Virus record (IMG/VR): IMGVR_UViG_3300034198_011471
Location: 1 to 64,000 of that record
From: a virus
Reading direction: 5' to 3' (one strand)
DNA: 64,000 nt
Below the pieces are notes generated by a model. That model was not told the origin of the DNA. It worked only from the letters and a program-made list of their open reading frames with translations, and made no database searches. Each line of letters starts with the position of its first letter. Within the stretch, counting starts at the first letter, position 1. A program made the translations under genes and the position numbers. Below, piece after piece: positions 36,759 to 47,309 of this stretch.

Positions 36759-39700
36759 TTATGTATTTAGTGCTGCACGCACGGCGGCGCGAAGATTTGT
36801 GTTAGTGTTTAATTGCGCAATAAATTCAGTTAAAAACGCCGGCGAGCGCACAATTTCTGCAATATTCAACGTGATATTTCCGTTAATATTTGTCGTATTT
36901 ACAGTGATTGTACCGCTGCCGATGTTTGTCGGCGTAAATGTAATTATACCGTTTGCCGGTATGACACCTGTTGCGCCCTGCGGCCCTGTCGGCCCTGTTG
37001 CGCCCATGTTGCCGCACGGCCCGGTAGCGCCGGTATGGCCGACGCCGCTAGCGCCTGTAGCGCCTGTTACACCGGTTGCGCCTCTTGGGCCGACAGGTCC
37101 GGTGGCTCCGCGAGGACCGGTGACGCCAGTCGCGCCTGTTTGGCCGCGCGGGCCTGTCGCACCCTGCGCGCCGTTTGTGCCGGATAAACCAGCTGGGCCA
37201 GTTGCACCAGTTGCGCCGACAGGCCCGGTAACGCCCGTCGCGCCTGTTGCGCCTGTGGCCCCGCGAGGGCCAGTGACGCCGGTTGCGCCAGTGATTCCGC
37301 GGGGTCCGACGGGACCGGTGGCACCCGTAGCGCCGACAGGCCCGGTAACGCCCGTCGCACCAGTTGGACCCGTTGCGCCGACGGGGCCCGTAGCTCCGCG
37401 GGGTCCGGTAGGTCCTGTCGGACCGCTTGGTCCTGTAACGCCGTTAATACCAGAGGCGCCGGTTGCGCCTGTTTGTCCAACTGGACCTGTTGCGCCGCGA
37501 GGTCCTGTGGCACCTGTTGCGCCTTTAGCGCCGGTCGGGCCAGTGGCTCCGCGAGGTCCTGTGGCGCCAGCCGGCCCGGTCGCGCCTGTGGCGCCTTTAT
37601 CGCCTTTGTCGCCCTTAACGCCTGTAGCGCCTGTTACGCCCTTAACGCCTGTGGCGCCAGCCGGCCCGGTCGCGCCTGTGGCGCCTTTATCGCCTTTGTC
37701 GCCCTCGTCTCCTTTATCGCCTTTCAACCCCATCGGACCGAATAATCCCATTGGTCCTTGCGGGCCAATTGGACCAGCGTTGCCTATGTCGCCTTTATCG
37801 CCTTTGTCGCCTTGATTGCCTTGATTTCCCTTGTCACCCTTGAGTCCCTGTGGACCAATAATTCCCGGGGCGCCTTGAACGCCGGGAATTCCTTGTATAC
37901 CTTGATTTCCTTTTTCACCTTTTTCGCCGCGGTCGCCTTTATCGCCTTTTTCGCCTTTGCTGCCTGTGTCGCCTTGCGGCCCCGGATCACCCTGCGAACC
38001 TTGAGGGCCGGCTGGGCCAGCCGGTCCCTGCGCGCAACTACCTCCGCTGCCACCAGAACCGCCGCTACCAGAGCCGCCGCTACCAGAGTCGCCGCTACCA
38101 GAGTCGCCAGTCGGGCATTCAGTGGTGTTTAATGTTATTGTAATGGCGATATTTTCGCCTGATATGTCGACCGTTCCGCAACCAATACCTTCCGGCAAAA
38201 TTGTGACCGAGCCAGTTGTGAGTTTGCATTGCGGAATCCATAAATACGGCGTGAGTTTAAATTTGCAGTCGCCAAGATCCTCGACCATGATCTCTGCGCG
38301 ACCCTCGGTCTCGCACGACACCAGCAGAACGCGGCCTTCGCCACCCTCGATTGACGGTTCGCAGTGCGGAACGCCTAAGTCAACATTGATAGTGTAGAAG
38401 CATTCGGACGGCTCGTCTGTTCCGGTGCCGCCACTAGTGCCGCCACTAGTTTGCGTTGGGGTGACAGAACCAGACCCGTACAACGTAGATGCTTTTTCTA
38501 CATTAACGACGATATCAATTTGCGGACAAGGCGCTGGCGCACACTTTGGAATCCAGATATACGGTGTGATTTTAAATTCACAGAGATCTATCTGTTCAAC
38601 AAAAATCTCGGCGCGCGCGTCAATTCCGCAGCCCGTAAGCGCCGTGCCGACGCCGCCAGTAATTTTTGGCATGCACGGCTTCGGTATGCCGATGTGGAGC
38701 GGCAGCGTGACGTCGCAAAAATCCCCGGGTTCAAATTCATTTATGGGCTGGCCGGCATACGCGTACGGTTCTTCTTGCGCGTCCAGTGTTTGCAGCTCAA
38801 CAACCATTGAAACGGTTGTGCACGGCGGTTTTGGAATTTTGATGTCGAGCGCAAAATCTATTTCAAAACAGCACACCGGCGGTTCGTTGGACCCGACGCG
38901 CTCGTCGTATTCAGAGCATTTTGTGATTTCAAAACGAAACTCTGGCTGGATGTCGTAGCCCACCTCGTGCTTGAGTTCTTTAATCCGTAATTCTGTACAA
39001 GGCGGGCGGGGCGTGGGAATGTCAACGTGAATATCAAACAGATAGTTACACGAGCCCGGGTCGTCGCATGTTGGCGGCGTCGGCATTGGGCGAATAACAA
39101 AAAAGCTGGGCGTATTATTTAAACGCCCGCCGGGCCCGTCTTTGTAGTGGCTGTTGACAGTTAAAAACTGCAACAACTCCGGGCAGCGTGGTTGCGGGAT
39201 CGGCACGACAATTTCAATTTCAATTTCAAAATCGCACCGCTCTGGTTGGTCGCAGCCGGATGCCGGCGTGACGGTTTTTGTAATTTCAAAGCGGGACTGA
39301 CCGCTAACGCAACTTGTGCCGGCAAAGCCTGTTTTGACGTCAAACAGTTTCTTGGTGATTTCAATGCAGGGCGGCGGCGGGATTGGTACGACAATTTCCA
39401 GCTCGATGTCAAAATCGCACTGATCTGGCGTATCGCAATCGCCCGGGGTGACGCGCGAGGTGACGTCAAAACGATTTGATTTATTCTGCACGCATGGCGA
39501 ATCATTAAAACCGGTTAAAACTTCAAACGTTTTAATGTTGATGTTAGGGCACGGCGGTTTTGGAATTGGAATATCGATTGTTAGTTCGATATCAAATTCA
39601 CACGTATCCGGCGTATTGCAATCGCCCGGCGTGACACGCGGAGTGATTTCAAATTTTGAATCGCTAGTCGAACATGTCAGGTCGTCGTAGTGCACCTTGA

Positions 39701-41327
39701 CGTCAAAGACAGGTGGATTAATTGACGGGCAGGGGGTGCGCGGAATGGGCACCAAAATTGAGAGGTCAATTTCAAATTCGCACTGGTCTGGTGTGTTGCA
39801 GTCACCGGGCGTGCGTTTTGATGTTATTTCAAATATCGAACCACCTTGCGCGCACGGCGAGTCGCTGAACCCGGTTGTAACCTCAAATTTTTTAGTGCTG
39901 ATTACTGGGCACGGTGTGCGCGGAATCGGTACGACAATCTCTAGCTCAATATCAAAGACGCATTGATCGGGGTTGTTGCAGTCTCCCGGAACGTGATTGG
40001 TGGTAATTTCAAATGTCGAACCACCTTGCGCGCACGAAGAGTCGCTAAACCCCGTCGTGACTTTGAGCACCGGCGAATTAATAATCGGACACGGCACGCG
40101 AGGAATTGGAATAACAATCTCTAGCTCGATATCAAATTCGCATTGACCGGAACTATTGCAGTCGCCGGGGGTGTGGTTGGTTTTGATCTCAAATTTATTG
40201 TCGCCCGGCAGACACCCGGAATCTCCATACCCGCTTGTAACAGTCAGCTTTGGTTGGTTGATAATTGGACACGGCGCGCGCGGAATAGGTATGACAATTT
40301 CAAGTTCAAAATTGAATTCGCACTGATCGGGGTTGTTGCAGTCTCCCGGAACATTGTTAGTCGTGATTTCAAAACGATTTGTACCAGTGAGGCAGCCGGT
40401 ATCGTCATAGCCAGACGACACAGATAATTTTGGCGCGTTAAGAGTTGGGCAGGGCGTACGCGGAATCGGTACAACAATTTCTAGCTCAACGTCAAACTCG
40501 CAGCGGTCGGCGGTATTGCAGTCGCCGGGAGTGTGCCGCGGAGTGATGCTGAAAAAGTTCTGCTTGTCGTCAAGGCATGACGAATCAGAAAACCCACTGT
40601 CAACAGAAAACTTTGTCAGGTTGATAGTCGGGCACGGCGGCCGCGGAATCGGTATTGCAATTTCTAACTCGACTTCGAAACGACACTGGTCGGCTGTGTC
40701 GCAATCGCCCGGCGTAATAATTTGCTCAATTGTTAATTTGTTTTGCTTGTCTAGCATGCACGGGGAATCTGAGTACCCCGAGTGCACGCCAAAATCAGTA
40801 ACGATGATTTGAGGACACGGCGGTTTTGGTACTGGTATCTTGAGATCAAGATCAATAACAAACTCGCACTGGTCGGGTGTGGTGCAATCGCCGGGTGTGA
40901 TGATCGGCGTAATCTTAATTTCGCTCAGCGGCGCAATACAATCCTGATAACCAACTTCTAATCCGAACTCGCCGGCTGTAAGCGTCGGGCAAGGTGTGCG
41001 CGGTACCGGCACATTGATATCTAAGGTGACGTCGTAACGGCACGGGTCGATATCTTGTCGCGTGATCTTCAGTTCGTTTTTAGGCGGCGGGCAGCCATCG
41101 TCGCCGGCGTCGCCGACAAAGCTGACGTCAATCGACGTCAAAGTCGAAAAATCAGGGCAGCGGTTGCCAACTTCTGTCGGTGGTTCGCGCGGAATGATCG
41201 GCGCCTGACAGCCGAAGATCGGCGGCGGAAGCGGTTCGATTTCGCAGACTGACGAAATGAAATCGAAATCTACCTTTGGGGTAGGATCGATCGGGCACTG
41301 CGAGTCTTTGAAAAGATTGTCAGGCAT
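36759..41327 (-). CDS. giant tandem-repeat plus collagen-like adhesin
   Basis: A 1522-residue protein from ATG 41327. Residues ~50-700 are about 11-12 tandem copies of a ~60-residue unit with consensus 'vPIPR(T/P)PCP..n..kF.V.sGf.DS.C...', then 'FeIT...[20 protein letters not shown]'. Further degenerate units run to about residue 1040. A Gly/Ser linker ([18 protein letters not shown]) leads to collagen Gly-X-Y triplets (about 1080-1440), the GPCGNMG break, a beta segment rich in Asn/Thr and a C-terminal cap ([11 protein letters not shown]). Likely a long fibre or surface adhesin; several Cys per repeat suggest disulphides or metal. No known family for the repeat. Confidence 0.8.
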   Translation of the reverse strand: MPDNLFKDSQCPIDPTPKVDFDFISSVCEIEPLPPPIFGCQAPIIPREPPTEVGNRCPDFSTLTSIDVSFVGDAGDDGCPPPKNELKITRQDIDPCRYDVTLDINVPVPRTPCPTLTAGEFGLEVGYQDCIAPLSEIKITPIITPGDCTTPDQCEFVIDLDLKIPVPKPPCPQIIVTDFGVHSGYSDSPCMLDKQNKLTIEQIITPGDCDTADQCRFEVELEIAIPIPRPPCPTINLTKFSVDSGFSDSSCLDDKQNFFSITPRHTPGDCNTADRCEFDVELEIVVPIPRTPCPTLNAPKLSVSSGYDDTGCLTGTNRFEITTNNVPGDCNNPDQCEFNFELEIVIPIPRAPCPIINQPKLTVTSGYGDSGCLPGDNKFEIKTNHTPGDCNSSGQCEFDIELEIVIPIPRVPCPIINSPVLKVTTGFSDSSCAQGGSTFEITTNHVPGDCNNPDQCVFDIELEIVVPIPRTPCPVISTKKFEVTTGFSDSPCAQGGSIFEITSKRTPGDCNTPDQCEFEIDLSILVPIPRTPCPSINPPVFDVKVHYDDLTCSTSDSKFEITPRVTPGDCNTPDTCEFDIELTIDIPIPKPPCPNINIKTFEVLTGFNDSPCVQNKSNRFDVTSRVTPGDCDTPDQCDFDIELEIVVPIPPPPCIEITKKLFDVKTGFAGTSCVSGQSRFEITKTVTPASGCDQPERCDFEIEIEIVVPIPQPRCPELLQFLTVNSHYKDGPGGRLNNTPSFFVIRPMPTPPTCDDPGSCNYLFDIHVDIPTPRPPCTELRIKELKHEVGYDIQPEFRFEITKCSEYDERVGSNEPPVCCFEIDFALDIKIPKPPCTTVSMVVELQTLDAQEEPYAYAGQPINEFEPGDFCDVTLPLHIGIPKPCMPKITGGVGTALTGCGIDARAEIFVEQIDLCEFKITPYIWIPKCAPAPCPQIDIVVNVEKASTLYGSGSVTPTQTSGGTSGGTGTDEPSECFYTINVDLGVPHCEPSIEGGEGRVLLVSCETEGRAEIMVEDLGDCKFKLTPYLWIPQCKLTTGSVTILPEGIGCGTVDISGENIAITITLNTTECPTGDSGSGDSGSGGSGSGGSGGSGGSCAQGPAGPAGPQGSQGDPGPQGDTGSKGEKGDKGDRGEKGEKGNQGIQGIPGVQGAPGIIGPQGLKGDKGNQGNQGDKGDKGDIGNAGPIGPQGPMGLFGPMGLKGDKGDEGDKGDKGATGATGPAGATGVKGVTGATGVKGDKGDKGATGATGPAGATGPRGATGPTGAKGATGATGPRGATGPVGQTGATGASGINGVTGPSGPTGPTGPRGATGPVGATGPTGATGVTGPVGATGATGPVGPRGITGATGVTGPRGATGATGATGVTGPVGATGATGPAGLSGTNGAQGATGPRGQTGATGVTGPRGATGPVGPRGATGVTGATGASGVGHTGATGPCGNMGATGPTGPQGATGVIPANGIITFTPTNIGSGTITVNTTNINGNITLNIAEIVRSPAFLTEFIAQLNTNTNLRAAVRAALNT
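36982..37046. repeat. 65-bp repeat, copy 2
   Basis: Second copy of the 65-bp identical stretch at 35625-35689, here in the giant adhesin gene, again encoding the Cys-bearing collagen break. Confidence 0.9.
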
Positions 41328-41328
41328 G

Positions 41329-42561
41329 TTACGTGCAATTAATTTGTGCGTTGGGTTTCTTCTGTACCGTGATCGTTCCATCGTCGATCAGGATGTTGAT
41401 GCCCGCGCCGCCAATAATGTTGACATTAGAGCCGCCGACGCCATTGATGGCAGAAATAAGCTCACAACATGCTGGCCCGCCACTTAAAAATTTGTCAATT
41501 TGTTCAATCTCTGTCGGCATTTTTTCTGGAAAATCTTGCCAAGCCGATGCCGGCCAATTTGTGACACCCGCAGGCGGCGAACCATACCACATATAATTAA
41601 ACGTTGTGTGCGTTTCTACCCATGTCTTATTGTTCCATGTGTAGTAAATGACATTTTTATGCTGACAAAGTCGTGGAGGTAAAGGGCCGCAAGACGGATT
41701 GACCGGCGTAGGCTCTGACGCCCAGCCGTACGTGTCGCCGGGCATGGCGCGTCCGCAACCCGGCAGAGTAGAACTGTCAGGTGTCGCGACCACGTCTATG
41801 AACTGCGTTGCAATTAATTTTTTTGCCCCGGCGTCTTTTGCAAATAACGGAAGTTCACCGCTATTTGAACATAGCTCTGCGCTAGTTGATCCTGCGCCCG
41901 CGCCTTTAGCTGCGGTGACAGACAATTCGTTCGCGCGATCTGTTTGCGTAATTAGGCAGTTATAACCTTCCTTGAATCGAATGTCGCCCTTCATACAGCG
42001 CGAATTTAACACGATCGGTCGGTTGTCGTTTGTCCCTGTCTGGTCGCACGGCGGAACACGTACGCGGTCGTAGTTACCGACGCTGATTGACCGCAGATAC
42101 GCCTTGTTTAAGTTTTGAATGCGCCCCGGTTCAACCTGATAGTCGTTCGGCTGTAACGCCCATACACCGTTAACCGCAGCGTCATTAAACGCGGTTGTCA
42201 GCGCTTCCAACGGGCCAGTCACGAGAAAGCCAGACCAGATCGGCTCTTCGGCGCACGGGTTTTCCGTGTCGACTGCGGACTCACTGTGTTCAAGTGCCCA
42301 CTCCCCGGTATCGTGTCGAGTAAAAGAGACTGTAGCCGGCGACGCGTTTGTGCTAAACACAAACTCAAATAAGCTGCCTACTTTTTTTACCGCTGACAGC
42401 CAAATTGTATGTTCGCTCTCGTCATACCGGGCGTCGAGGCCCATAATGAACCCTGCGTCCAGTACCGCGCTTGTGGGTAGCGGCGGAAGGGTGGCTGGTT
42501 TGTTGTAGATAAACGGATACGCGCGGTATTCGTTATCGTTGTAAAATCCGGGACGAGGCAT
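41329..42561 (-). CDS. fibre-family protein with N-terminal 'YP' motif
   Basis: A 410-residue protein beginning [20 protein letters not shown]. The short motif AYPF near residue 14-17 matches RSYPL, RRYPL and SRYPF in the next three paralogues. The middle is beta-rich; [19 protein letters not shown] and a C-terminal Gly/Asn/Ile segment ([20 protein letters not shown]) suggest a fibre shaft or knob. Probably a tail-fibre subunit attached through the N-terminal motif. Confidence 0.6.
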   Translation of the reverse strand: MPRPGFYNDNEYRAYPFIYNKPATLPPLPTSAVLDAGFIMGLDARYDESEHTIWLSAVKKVGSLFEFVFSTNASPATVSFTRHDTGEWALEHSESAVDTENPCAEEPIWSGFLVTGPLEALTTAFNDAAVNGVWALQPNDYQVEPGRIQNLNKAYLRSISVGNYDRVRVPPCDQTGTNDNRPIVLNSRCMKGDIRFKEGYNCLITQTDRANELSVTAAKGAGAGSTSAELCSNSGELPLFAKDAGAKKLIATQFIDVVATPDSSTLPGCGRAMPGDTYGWASEPTPVNPSCGPLPPRLCQHKNVIYYTWNNKTWVETHTTFNYMWYGSPPAGVTNWPASAWQDFPEKMPTEIEQIDKFLSGGPACCELISAINGVGGSNVNIIGGAGINILIDDGTITVQKKPNAQINCT

Positions 42562-43337
42562 TAGACAACACTCCTGCCAACAGTATCAACAACAATTGTC
42601 TCGCCGTCAGCGTAAATTCGCAACACAGCGTCGGCGACTGCTTGATTTGTTGCTGTAAACGTGAAATTACCAAAATCATCAGGACCGCAGCCGTTGATTG
42701 TTTTTAGATATCGCTTGTTCGGAAAATCGTCGCTTTGTGGTTCGCAGAGGAACCGGCGAAACAGCGGCACACCCACGATGTCGACACGAATAACGCCCGG
42801 CCCGTCTTGGCGCAGCACAACACCCTGATCGCCGACTAACCAGATATCGCCGGTCAGGAATTGTTTTGTCTCAGGCCGCGCGGCTCGAACGCCCGGCTCG
42901 TTTGCGGGGATAGAGACGCTGCTTACAAATTCTGTCTGATCGATTTCAAACGTATACGTGCCGGCACCCCAGCCAGAAAAGCGCGCAAGCCCCGTATTTG
43001 TCGAGAGCAGCATTCCGGCTGGGCGACCGTATTGATCCGCAAACAGCAGTACGCCGTCTGCCGGCGGACTCAGCGGATTGTACGATGCCGACACGCGTGT
43101 GCTCAGCTCTTCATCGCCTACGTTTATTGTGACGCTTTGTGGCGCTACGACGATCGAAGATATGTAAACGCGTTGATACCCACCAATAATGAAAAACGAC
43201 GCGTCAATAAACGTGTCTGGTGCGATTGAAATGTTTTCTGTAGTTTCGCTTTGCAGCCCGGCCGAGTCTGCAAACGGATACCGCGACGCTTCTTGCTCGT
43301 CGCGAAACTCTGGAAATAGAATTCGTGCGCCTGACAT
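42561..43337 (-). CDS. fibre-family protein with N-terminal 'YP' motif
   Basis: A 258-residue beta-rich protein beginning MSGARILFPEFRDEQEASRY with PFAD following. It contains DVGDEELSTRVSASY-type strands, FRRFLCEPQSDDFPNKRYLK, and the motif TINGCGPDDFGNFTF that recurs in sister proteins. 1-nt overlap with the previous gene (TAATG). Likely tail-fibre component. Confidence 0.6.
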   Translation of the reverse strand: MSGARILFPEFRDEQEASRYPFADSAGLQSETTENISIAPDTFIDASFFIIGGYQRVYISSIVVAPQSVTINVGDEELSTRVSASYNPLSPPADGVLLFADQYGRPAGMLLSTNTGLARFSGWGAGTYTFEIDQTEFVSSVSIPANEPGVRAARPETKQFLTGDIWLVGDQGVVLRQDGPGVIRVDIVGVPLFRRFLCEPQSDDFPNKRYLKTINGCGPDDFGNFTFTATNQAVADAVLRIYADGETIVVDTVGRSVV

Positions 43338-45067
43338 TATTGCACCACAAACTTGTTAAAAAACGTAGACGCTTGATTAGTAAATAAACCAATAGACCCG
43401 GTCACTTCGCCCGGGTTGTTGATACTGGTTGTGCCGCTCACCGGATGTGAGCCATTCAGCTCGGAGACGGAAAAAGAAACAGACAAGCTGCTGCCGTTCA
43501 ACGACAGGCTTGCGTACATCCGGTACCAAATGTTTACTTTTGCGCTGTAATTGACTGACAACTCGTCGACAAATATGTCACCGTTGTACCGCAGTACACG
43601 CACCTTGCCGCGCGTCCCGTCGACGATAACGACAACATATCTTGTTACAACTTGACCCAGTTCCAGCGTCTGCATGTAGTTCAACACAAGGCCGCCGTTT
43701 CTGGCTGCTCCGTTTGTGCCTAGTTTGAACTCGGTCATGATCGAGCGATTTAGCGCCCAGTCAGTTGCGCAGTTTTTAAGCACGGCGATATTCGTACCGC
43801 CGATGCCGATAGACAGATACGTGCCGTGATTTGTTAATGCCGCGCCAAGCTCCGGGTCAAACTCGCCCGGTGCGCAGTTTCCGCAAATCGGCGGGGCAAG
43901 TGTTTCTTGCGGCGAGAACGAACCCGCTTTAGTAACAAAATACGCGTTCGGCTGACACGAGCCAAAATCAACGCAAAGCGGCAGCGGCATGCACGCGTAG
44001 TCAGGCGGATCTAGCGTCTCGTCTACAACCAGATCAATTGCCGTTGTCGGATCTGGCCAGCAATATTCGTCAATTACGATATCTGTCTCGACGTAATTTG
44101 AGTCATCCCATCGATACACCTTATTGGTATCAAAAGCTAAATACAGTTTGTCTAGTTCACCGGCTGGCGGAAATGACGCGCGATTTGCATACACCGTGAT
44201 GTTTTCGCCGGTTGGCGCACAGCACAAGTCTTTAAATTCTTGCGGTGGTTTTGGTTTATTTGCGTCACATATAGCACCTAATCCAACATCCGTAACAATA
44301 TCGGCGCCGCCGCAGCCGGCAAAATTTACCGCTGTAAAACCATCAAACACAATGTCGATGTTTCCATCGCAATCAGGCGCGACGCCGTTGATTGTTTCAA
44401 TGGGCGTCTTTGGGCACGTGCCGCTTTCTGGACGCTGCGCGCACGGACCCAAAAATGTAGCCAGCGGGTTATAGTCGCCGGTCACAAGCGCGGTATCTAA
44501 GCGAAAGACAATCGCTGGGTACTCGACAGAGTCGTATTGAATCGTTTCGTACTTTGCCGTAACAGGCGAAGCGCCGATGACGTTTACTACTCCCTGCAGC
44601 GAAGTGCTCAAATTAATCTTGCCAATCGTGGGGATAGGTAGCGGGCGATACGGGCGCGCGTTTCTCGGTTGCACAAGTGTTTGTCGCGCTGCGCTGTATC
44701 GGCCGACAAATGGTGTATCTACACCGGGGCCGAACACCACCCACCCAGAGACGCCAGACGTCATAGCGGTCACAGGATAATTTACGTACGGCGCGACAGG
44801 TTGCGGAACTGACACGGCGCACACGGTCTGCCCGCTTGAATCAATCTCTGTCGCCGCGCCGAATAAGATTGTGACAATACCGGCGGATACCGTCATTCCC
44901 TGAACGTATAAATACTCGCCCAGCGTTGAAGAAAACCGAATATGGCAATCAACCAGAATGTCTTCGCGAATAAACGAACCTAGATCGTCGACACCCGTTG
45001 AAATATCGTCGAGCGGGTACCGGCGCGTGGACTGCAGGTTGTACCAATTTTGATTGCGAATAGGCAT
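43337..45067 (-). CDS. fibre-family protein with LamG-like C-terminus
   Basis: A 576-residue protein beginning MPIRNQNWYNLQSTRRYPLD. Has a conserved middle (ETINGVAPDCDGNIDIVFDG), the phage-fibre motif NRASFPPAGELDKLYLAFDT with NKVYRWDDSNYVE, and a C-terminal ~190-residue region (GTYLSIGIGGTNIAVL; IWYRMYASLSLNGSSLSVS; GSIGLFTNQASTFFNKFVV) that resembles a LamG/concanavalin-type carbohydrate-binding domain. Likely a receptor-binding fibre. Confidence 0.65.
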   Translation of the reverse strand: MPIRNQNWYNLQSTRRYPLDDISTGVDDLGSFIREDILVDCHIRFSSTLGEYLYVQGMTVSAGIVTILFGAATEIDSSGQTVCAVSVPQPVAPYVNYPVTAMTSGVSGWVVFGPGVDTPFVGRYSAARQTLVQPRNARPYRPLPIPTIGKINLSTSLQGVVNVIGASPVTAKYETIQYDSVEYPAIVFRLDTALVTGDYNPLATFLGPCAQRPESGTCPKTPIETINGVAPDCDGNIDIVFDGFTAVNFAGCGGADIVTDVGLGAICDANKPKPPQEFKDLCCAPTGENITVYANRASFPPAGELDKLYLAFDTNKVYRWDDSNYVETDIVIDEYCWPDPTTAIDLVVDETLDPPDYACMPLPLCVDFGSCQPNAYFVTKAGSFSPQETLAPPICGNCAPGEFDPELGAALTNHGTYLSIGIGGTNIAVLKNCATDWALNRSIMTEFKLGTNGAARNGGLVLNYMQTLELGQVVTRYVVVIVDGTRGKVRVLRYNGDIFVDELSVNYSAKVNIWYRMYASLSLNGSSLSVSFSVSELNGSHPVSGTTSINNPGEVTGSIGLFTNQASTFFNKFVVQ

Positions 45068-45070
45068 GGT

Positions 45071-47272
45071 TTAACACGGCGCCTCTGTTTTGCCTTCTGC
45101 GTTGCAATGCAGCGTTTGCGCAGTTTCAGCAAGAGCTGGTAGCGGCGGTAATCCGTCGTCTAGGTTGTTGCCGCAATTTGTCAAAATAGGTTGGGTGCTG
45201 CTCAGATATGTTCCTGTGAGTGTTCCGGTGATTACATACGGCCCGCGGGCACGCGTGTATTCTGGCTCTGGAGATGTCGGGTCATATTGGTTAAATTTGA
45301 CGCGGAATTGCACGTACGCCGAATCGCCGGGTTTGATTTGCGGAAACGCAGCAGAATACTGAAAACCGCCGCCGCTAACAGTTATGCCGACAGCGGCGCC
45401 ACGAATCCCCGGCGCATACATCGATGTGTGGCCGCATTCTAATTCTGGGCGAATGGCAACAGATGTCTGCGTCTCTGGGTTAGCTACGACTAGGTCACCG
45501 CTGACAGAAAGATTTACAGTCAACCGCGTCGGCTCCGTGCACTTGTCGCACGGGTTACACAGCATCATCACGATATCTAAATACGCGCAACGCTGCGGCA
45601 CCATGAACAACCGCAGCGGACGTTGCACGCTACACGATCGTTGATCGAGCCAACGCGCAATATTGTTTTCATGTTCAGTGCGCACGTTTTCTGCGCGCTG
45701 TCCGATTAATTTGTAGCGGTAACTTGTTTCGTTCATGTACTTGGCGGTATTTGCGTAATCGTCGCAACCGCAGCATGGAGCGCAATCTGCGCCAACTTGC
45801 TGGTGCGCAGTAGTAGATGGGTTTACGGGGTGCGGCGCAGCAACGCCGACTGTCACGGGCCGGCGGACCCATAGGCAGTCAGTCGCGCCAAGTCTGAAGT
45901 CACCGTTCTCGGCAGTGACGCCGTTAATTTTAGTAATTGGCACCGCAACACCGCCGGGGCAGTTGCCGTATCGGCCCAGCCCTGTACCGGCCACAGCGCT
46001 AAAATTGACGCTTGTGATATTACGAAAGTTTTTTACGGCAGCGGGCGTTGTCGTAATTTCGGTGTTGTATCCGTTTCCAAATGTGAACGCGCCAGAGTAT
46101 CGCGGCGATGTTGTCTGCCCGTTCCGCACGCGTAATGTCAGCAGTCTTTTTGGTATTTTATAGACAGCGCGTTCATCTAATATTGCGCGCGCTGGCGTTA
46201 AATAAAGATCGTAACTGCGCTCTGTGTCGTCGTCTGTTATCCCGTTGTCATCATCCGGCCATTTTTTATACGCAATCAAACTGCATACGGTATTTTTTCT
46301 TTGCCATCTAACGGCTGTGTACACATGGTTTGAGTCAATAACATGACAAATCGTCGACGAGTCTGCGCTTGTATCTAAAATTATGCGATCATTGGCGTCG
46401 ACAACAACAATATCGGCTTGATTTACAGGTTGCGGAAAATCTGCTGCGGGTTGGTTACTTTGACAACCAAAACCGTATAAGTGTTTTATGCGCAATGGAT
46501 GCTGCGCGGGCGGAACAGTGGCGTCGTATTCACCAGCGTCGTCGTAACTGAGATAAAAATCTGCAATTAAATACTTTATATCTTGAGATGGATAAACCAG
46601 CGGGTAATCTAATCCGCTTTGCGGTTGCACAACGCCAATACCACGGCGTGCGCGAGCGTCAAATGCAAAATTTTTATACGCCGCAATTGCGGCTTGCAAC
46701 GCGGCGGCGGTGCGGGCGACAGCGGCTATGCGCACCGGTAATAATGCGGTGTGCGTAGCAATATCGGCTTCGATGTAACTTTGTTCGTTTTGCATGGCCG
46801 TAATTTTTGCTTGCTGTGCGCTTATAGCGTCAAGCACCCACTGCGGCACCGGCTCTGCAGGATCTTTTTGTCCGAAACTTGTCGCAAGTTTGTTGAGCGC
46901 GATTAATTGGTCAATCAAAGCCATAATAAATGCAGCAATCAGTTGCGCTCTAATCCCCAACGCCTGCAAGGCTTTTTCGCTAATTTCTTTTTCGGCGACG
47001 GCAAACTCGTACTCAAGTTGCCGAATAGTTTTAATAACAATAAAGCGACGCAATTGTTTGCAATAACGCTCCATTGCGTATAGAAGCGGCGCGCCAAGAT
47101 CTAACGCAGCGAGTCGGTTATTTAACGCCGTAAGTTCTGCGTTTAAACTAGCGATCTCGGCAGCACGTAATTCGTTTGCCTGTTCGCGTGCGAGTATTTC
47201 TTGCTCTAATACCGCAACTTCAGCGTTACCGGCGAGATATTCGTTTGTGTATTGATAACTAAATGCGCTCAT
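45071..47272 (-). CDS. fibre-family protein with long coiled-coil N-terminus
   Basis: A 733-residue protein. Residues 1-215 are helical coiled coil (LEQEILAREQANELRAAEIA; LTALNNRLAALDLG). Then a beta-rich body with KINGVTAENGDFRLGATDCL, a Cys-rich patch (GADCAPCCGCDDY) and a C-terminal part with ELECGHTSMYAPGIRGAAVG. The N-terminal coiled coil makes it a trimeric shaft candidate. Lacks the N-terminal YP motif of its neighbours. Confidence 0.6.
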   Translation of the reverse strand: MSAFSYQYTNEYLAGNAEVAVLEQEILAREQANELRAAEIASLNAELTALNNRLAALDLGAPLLYAMERYCKQLRRFIVIKTIRQLEYEFAVAEKEISEKALQALGIRAQLIAAFIMALIDQLIALNKLATSFGQKDPAEPVPQWVLDAISAQQAKITAMQNEQSYIEADIATHTALLPVRIAAVARTAAALQAAIAAYKNFAFDARARRGIGVVQPQSGLDYPLVYPSQDIKYLIADFYLSYDDAGEYDATVPPAQHPLRIKHLYGFGCQSNQPAADFPQPVNQADIVVVDANDRIILDTSADSSTICHVIDSNHVYTAVRWQRKNTVCSLIAYKKWPDDDNGITDDDTERSYDLYLTPARAILDERAVYKIPKRLLTLRVRNGQTTSPRYSGAFTFGNGYNTEITTTPAAVKNFRNITSVNFSAVAGTGLGRYGNCPGGVAVPITKINGVTAENGDFRLGATDCLWVRRPVTVGVAAPHPVNPSTTAHQQVGADCAPCCGCDDYANTAKYMNETSYRYKLIGQRAENVRTEHENNIARWLDQRSCSVQRPLRLFMVPQRCAYLDIVMMLCNPCDKCTEPTRLTVNLSVSGDLVVANPETQTSVAIRPELECGHTSMYAPGIRGAAVGITVSGGGFQYSAAFPQIKPGDSAYVQFRVKFNQYDPTSPEPEYTRARGPYVITGTLTGTYLSSTQPILTNCGNNLDDGLPPLPALAETAQTLHCNAEGKTEAPC

Positions 47273-47309
47273 ACTGCGTCTATCCGTTGTTGTTCGCGCT
47301 GCTAATTAT

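Noticed and set aside
35534-41327. Considered a chromosomal collagen-like exosporium locus
   Set aside because: The genes are continuous with baseplate and tail genes in one leftward operon, so they are more likely virion fibres.
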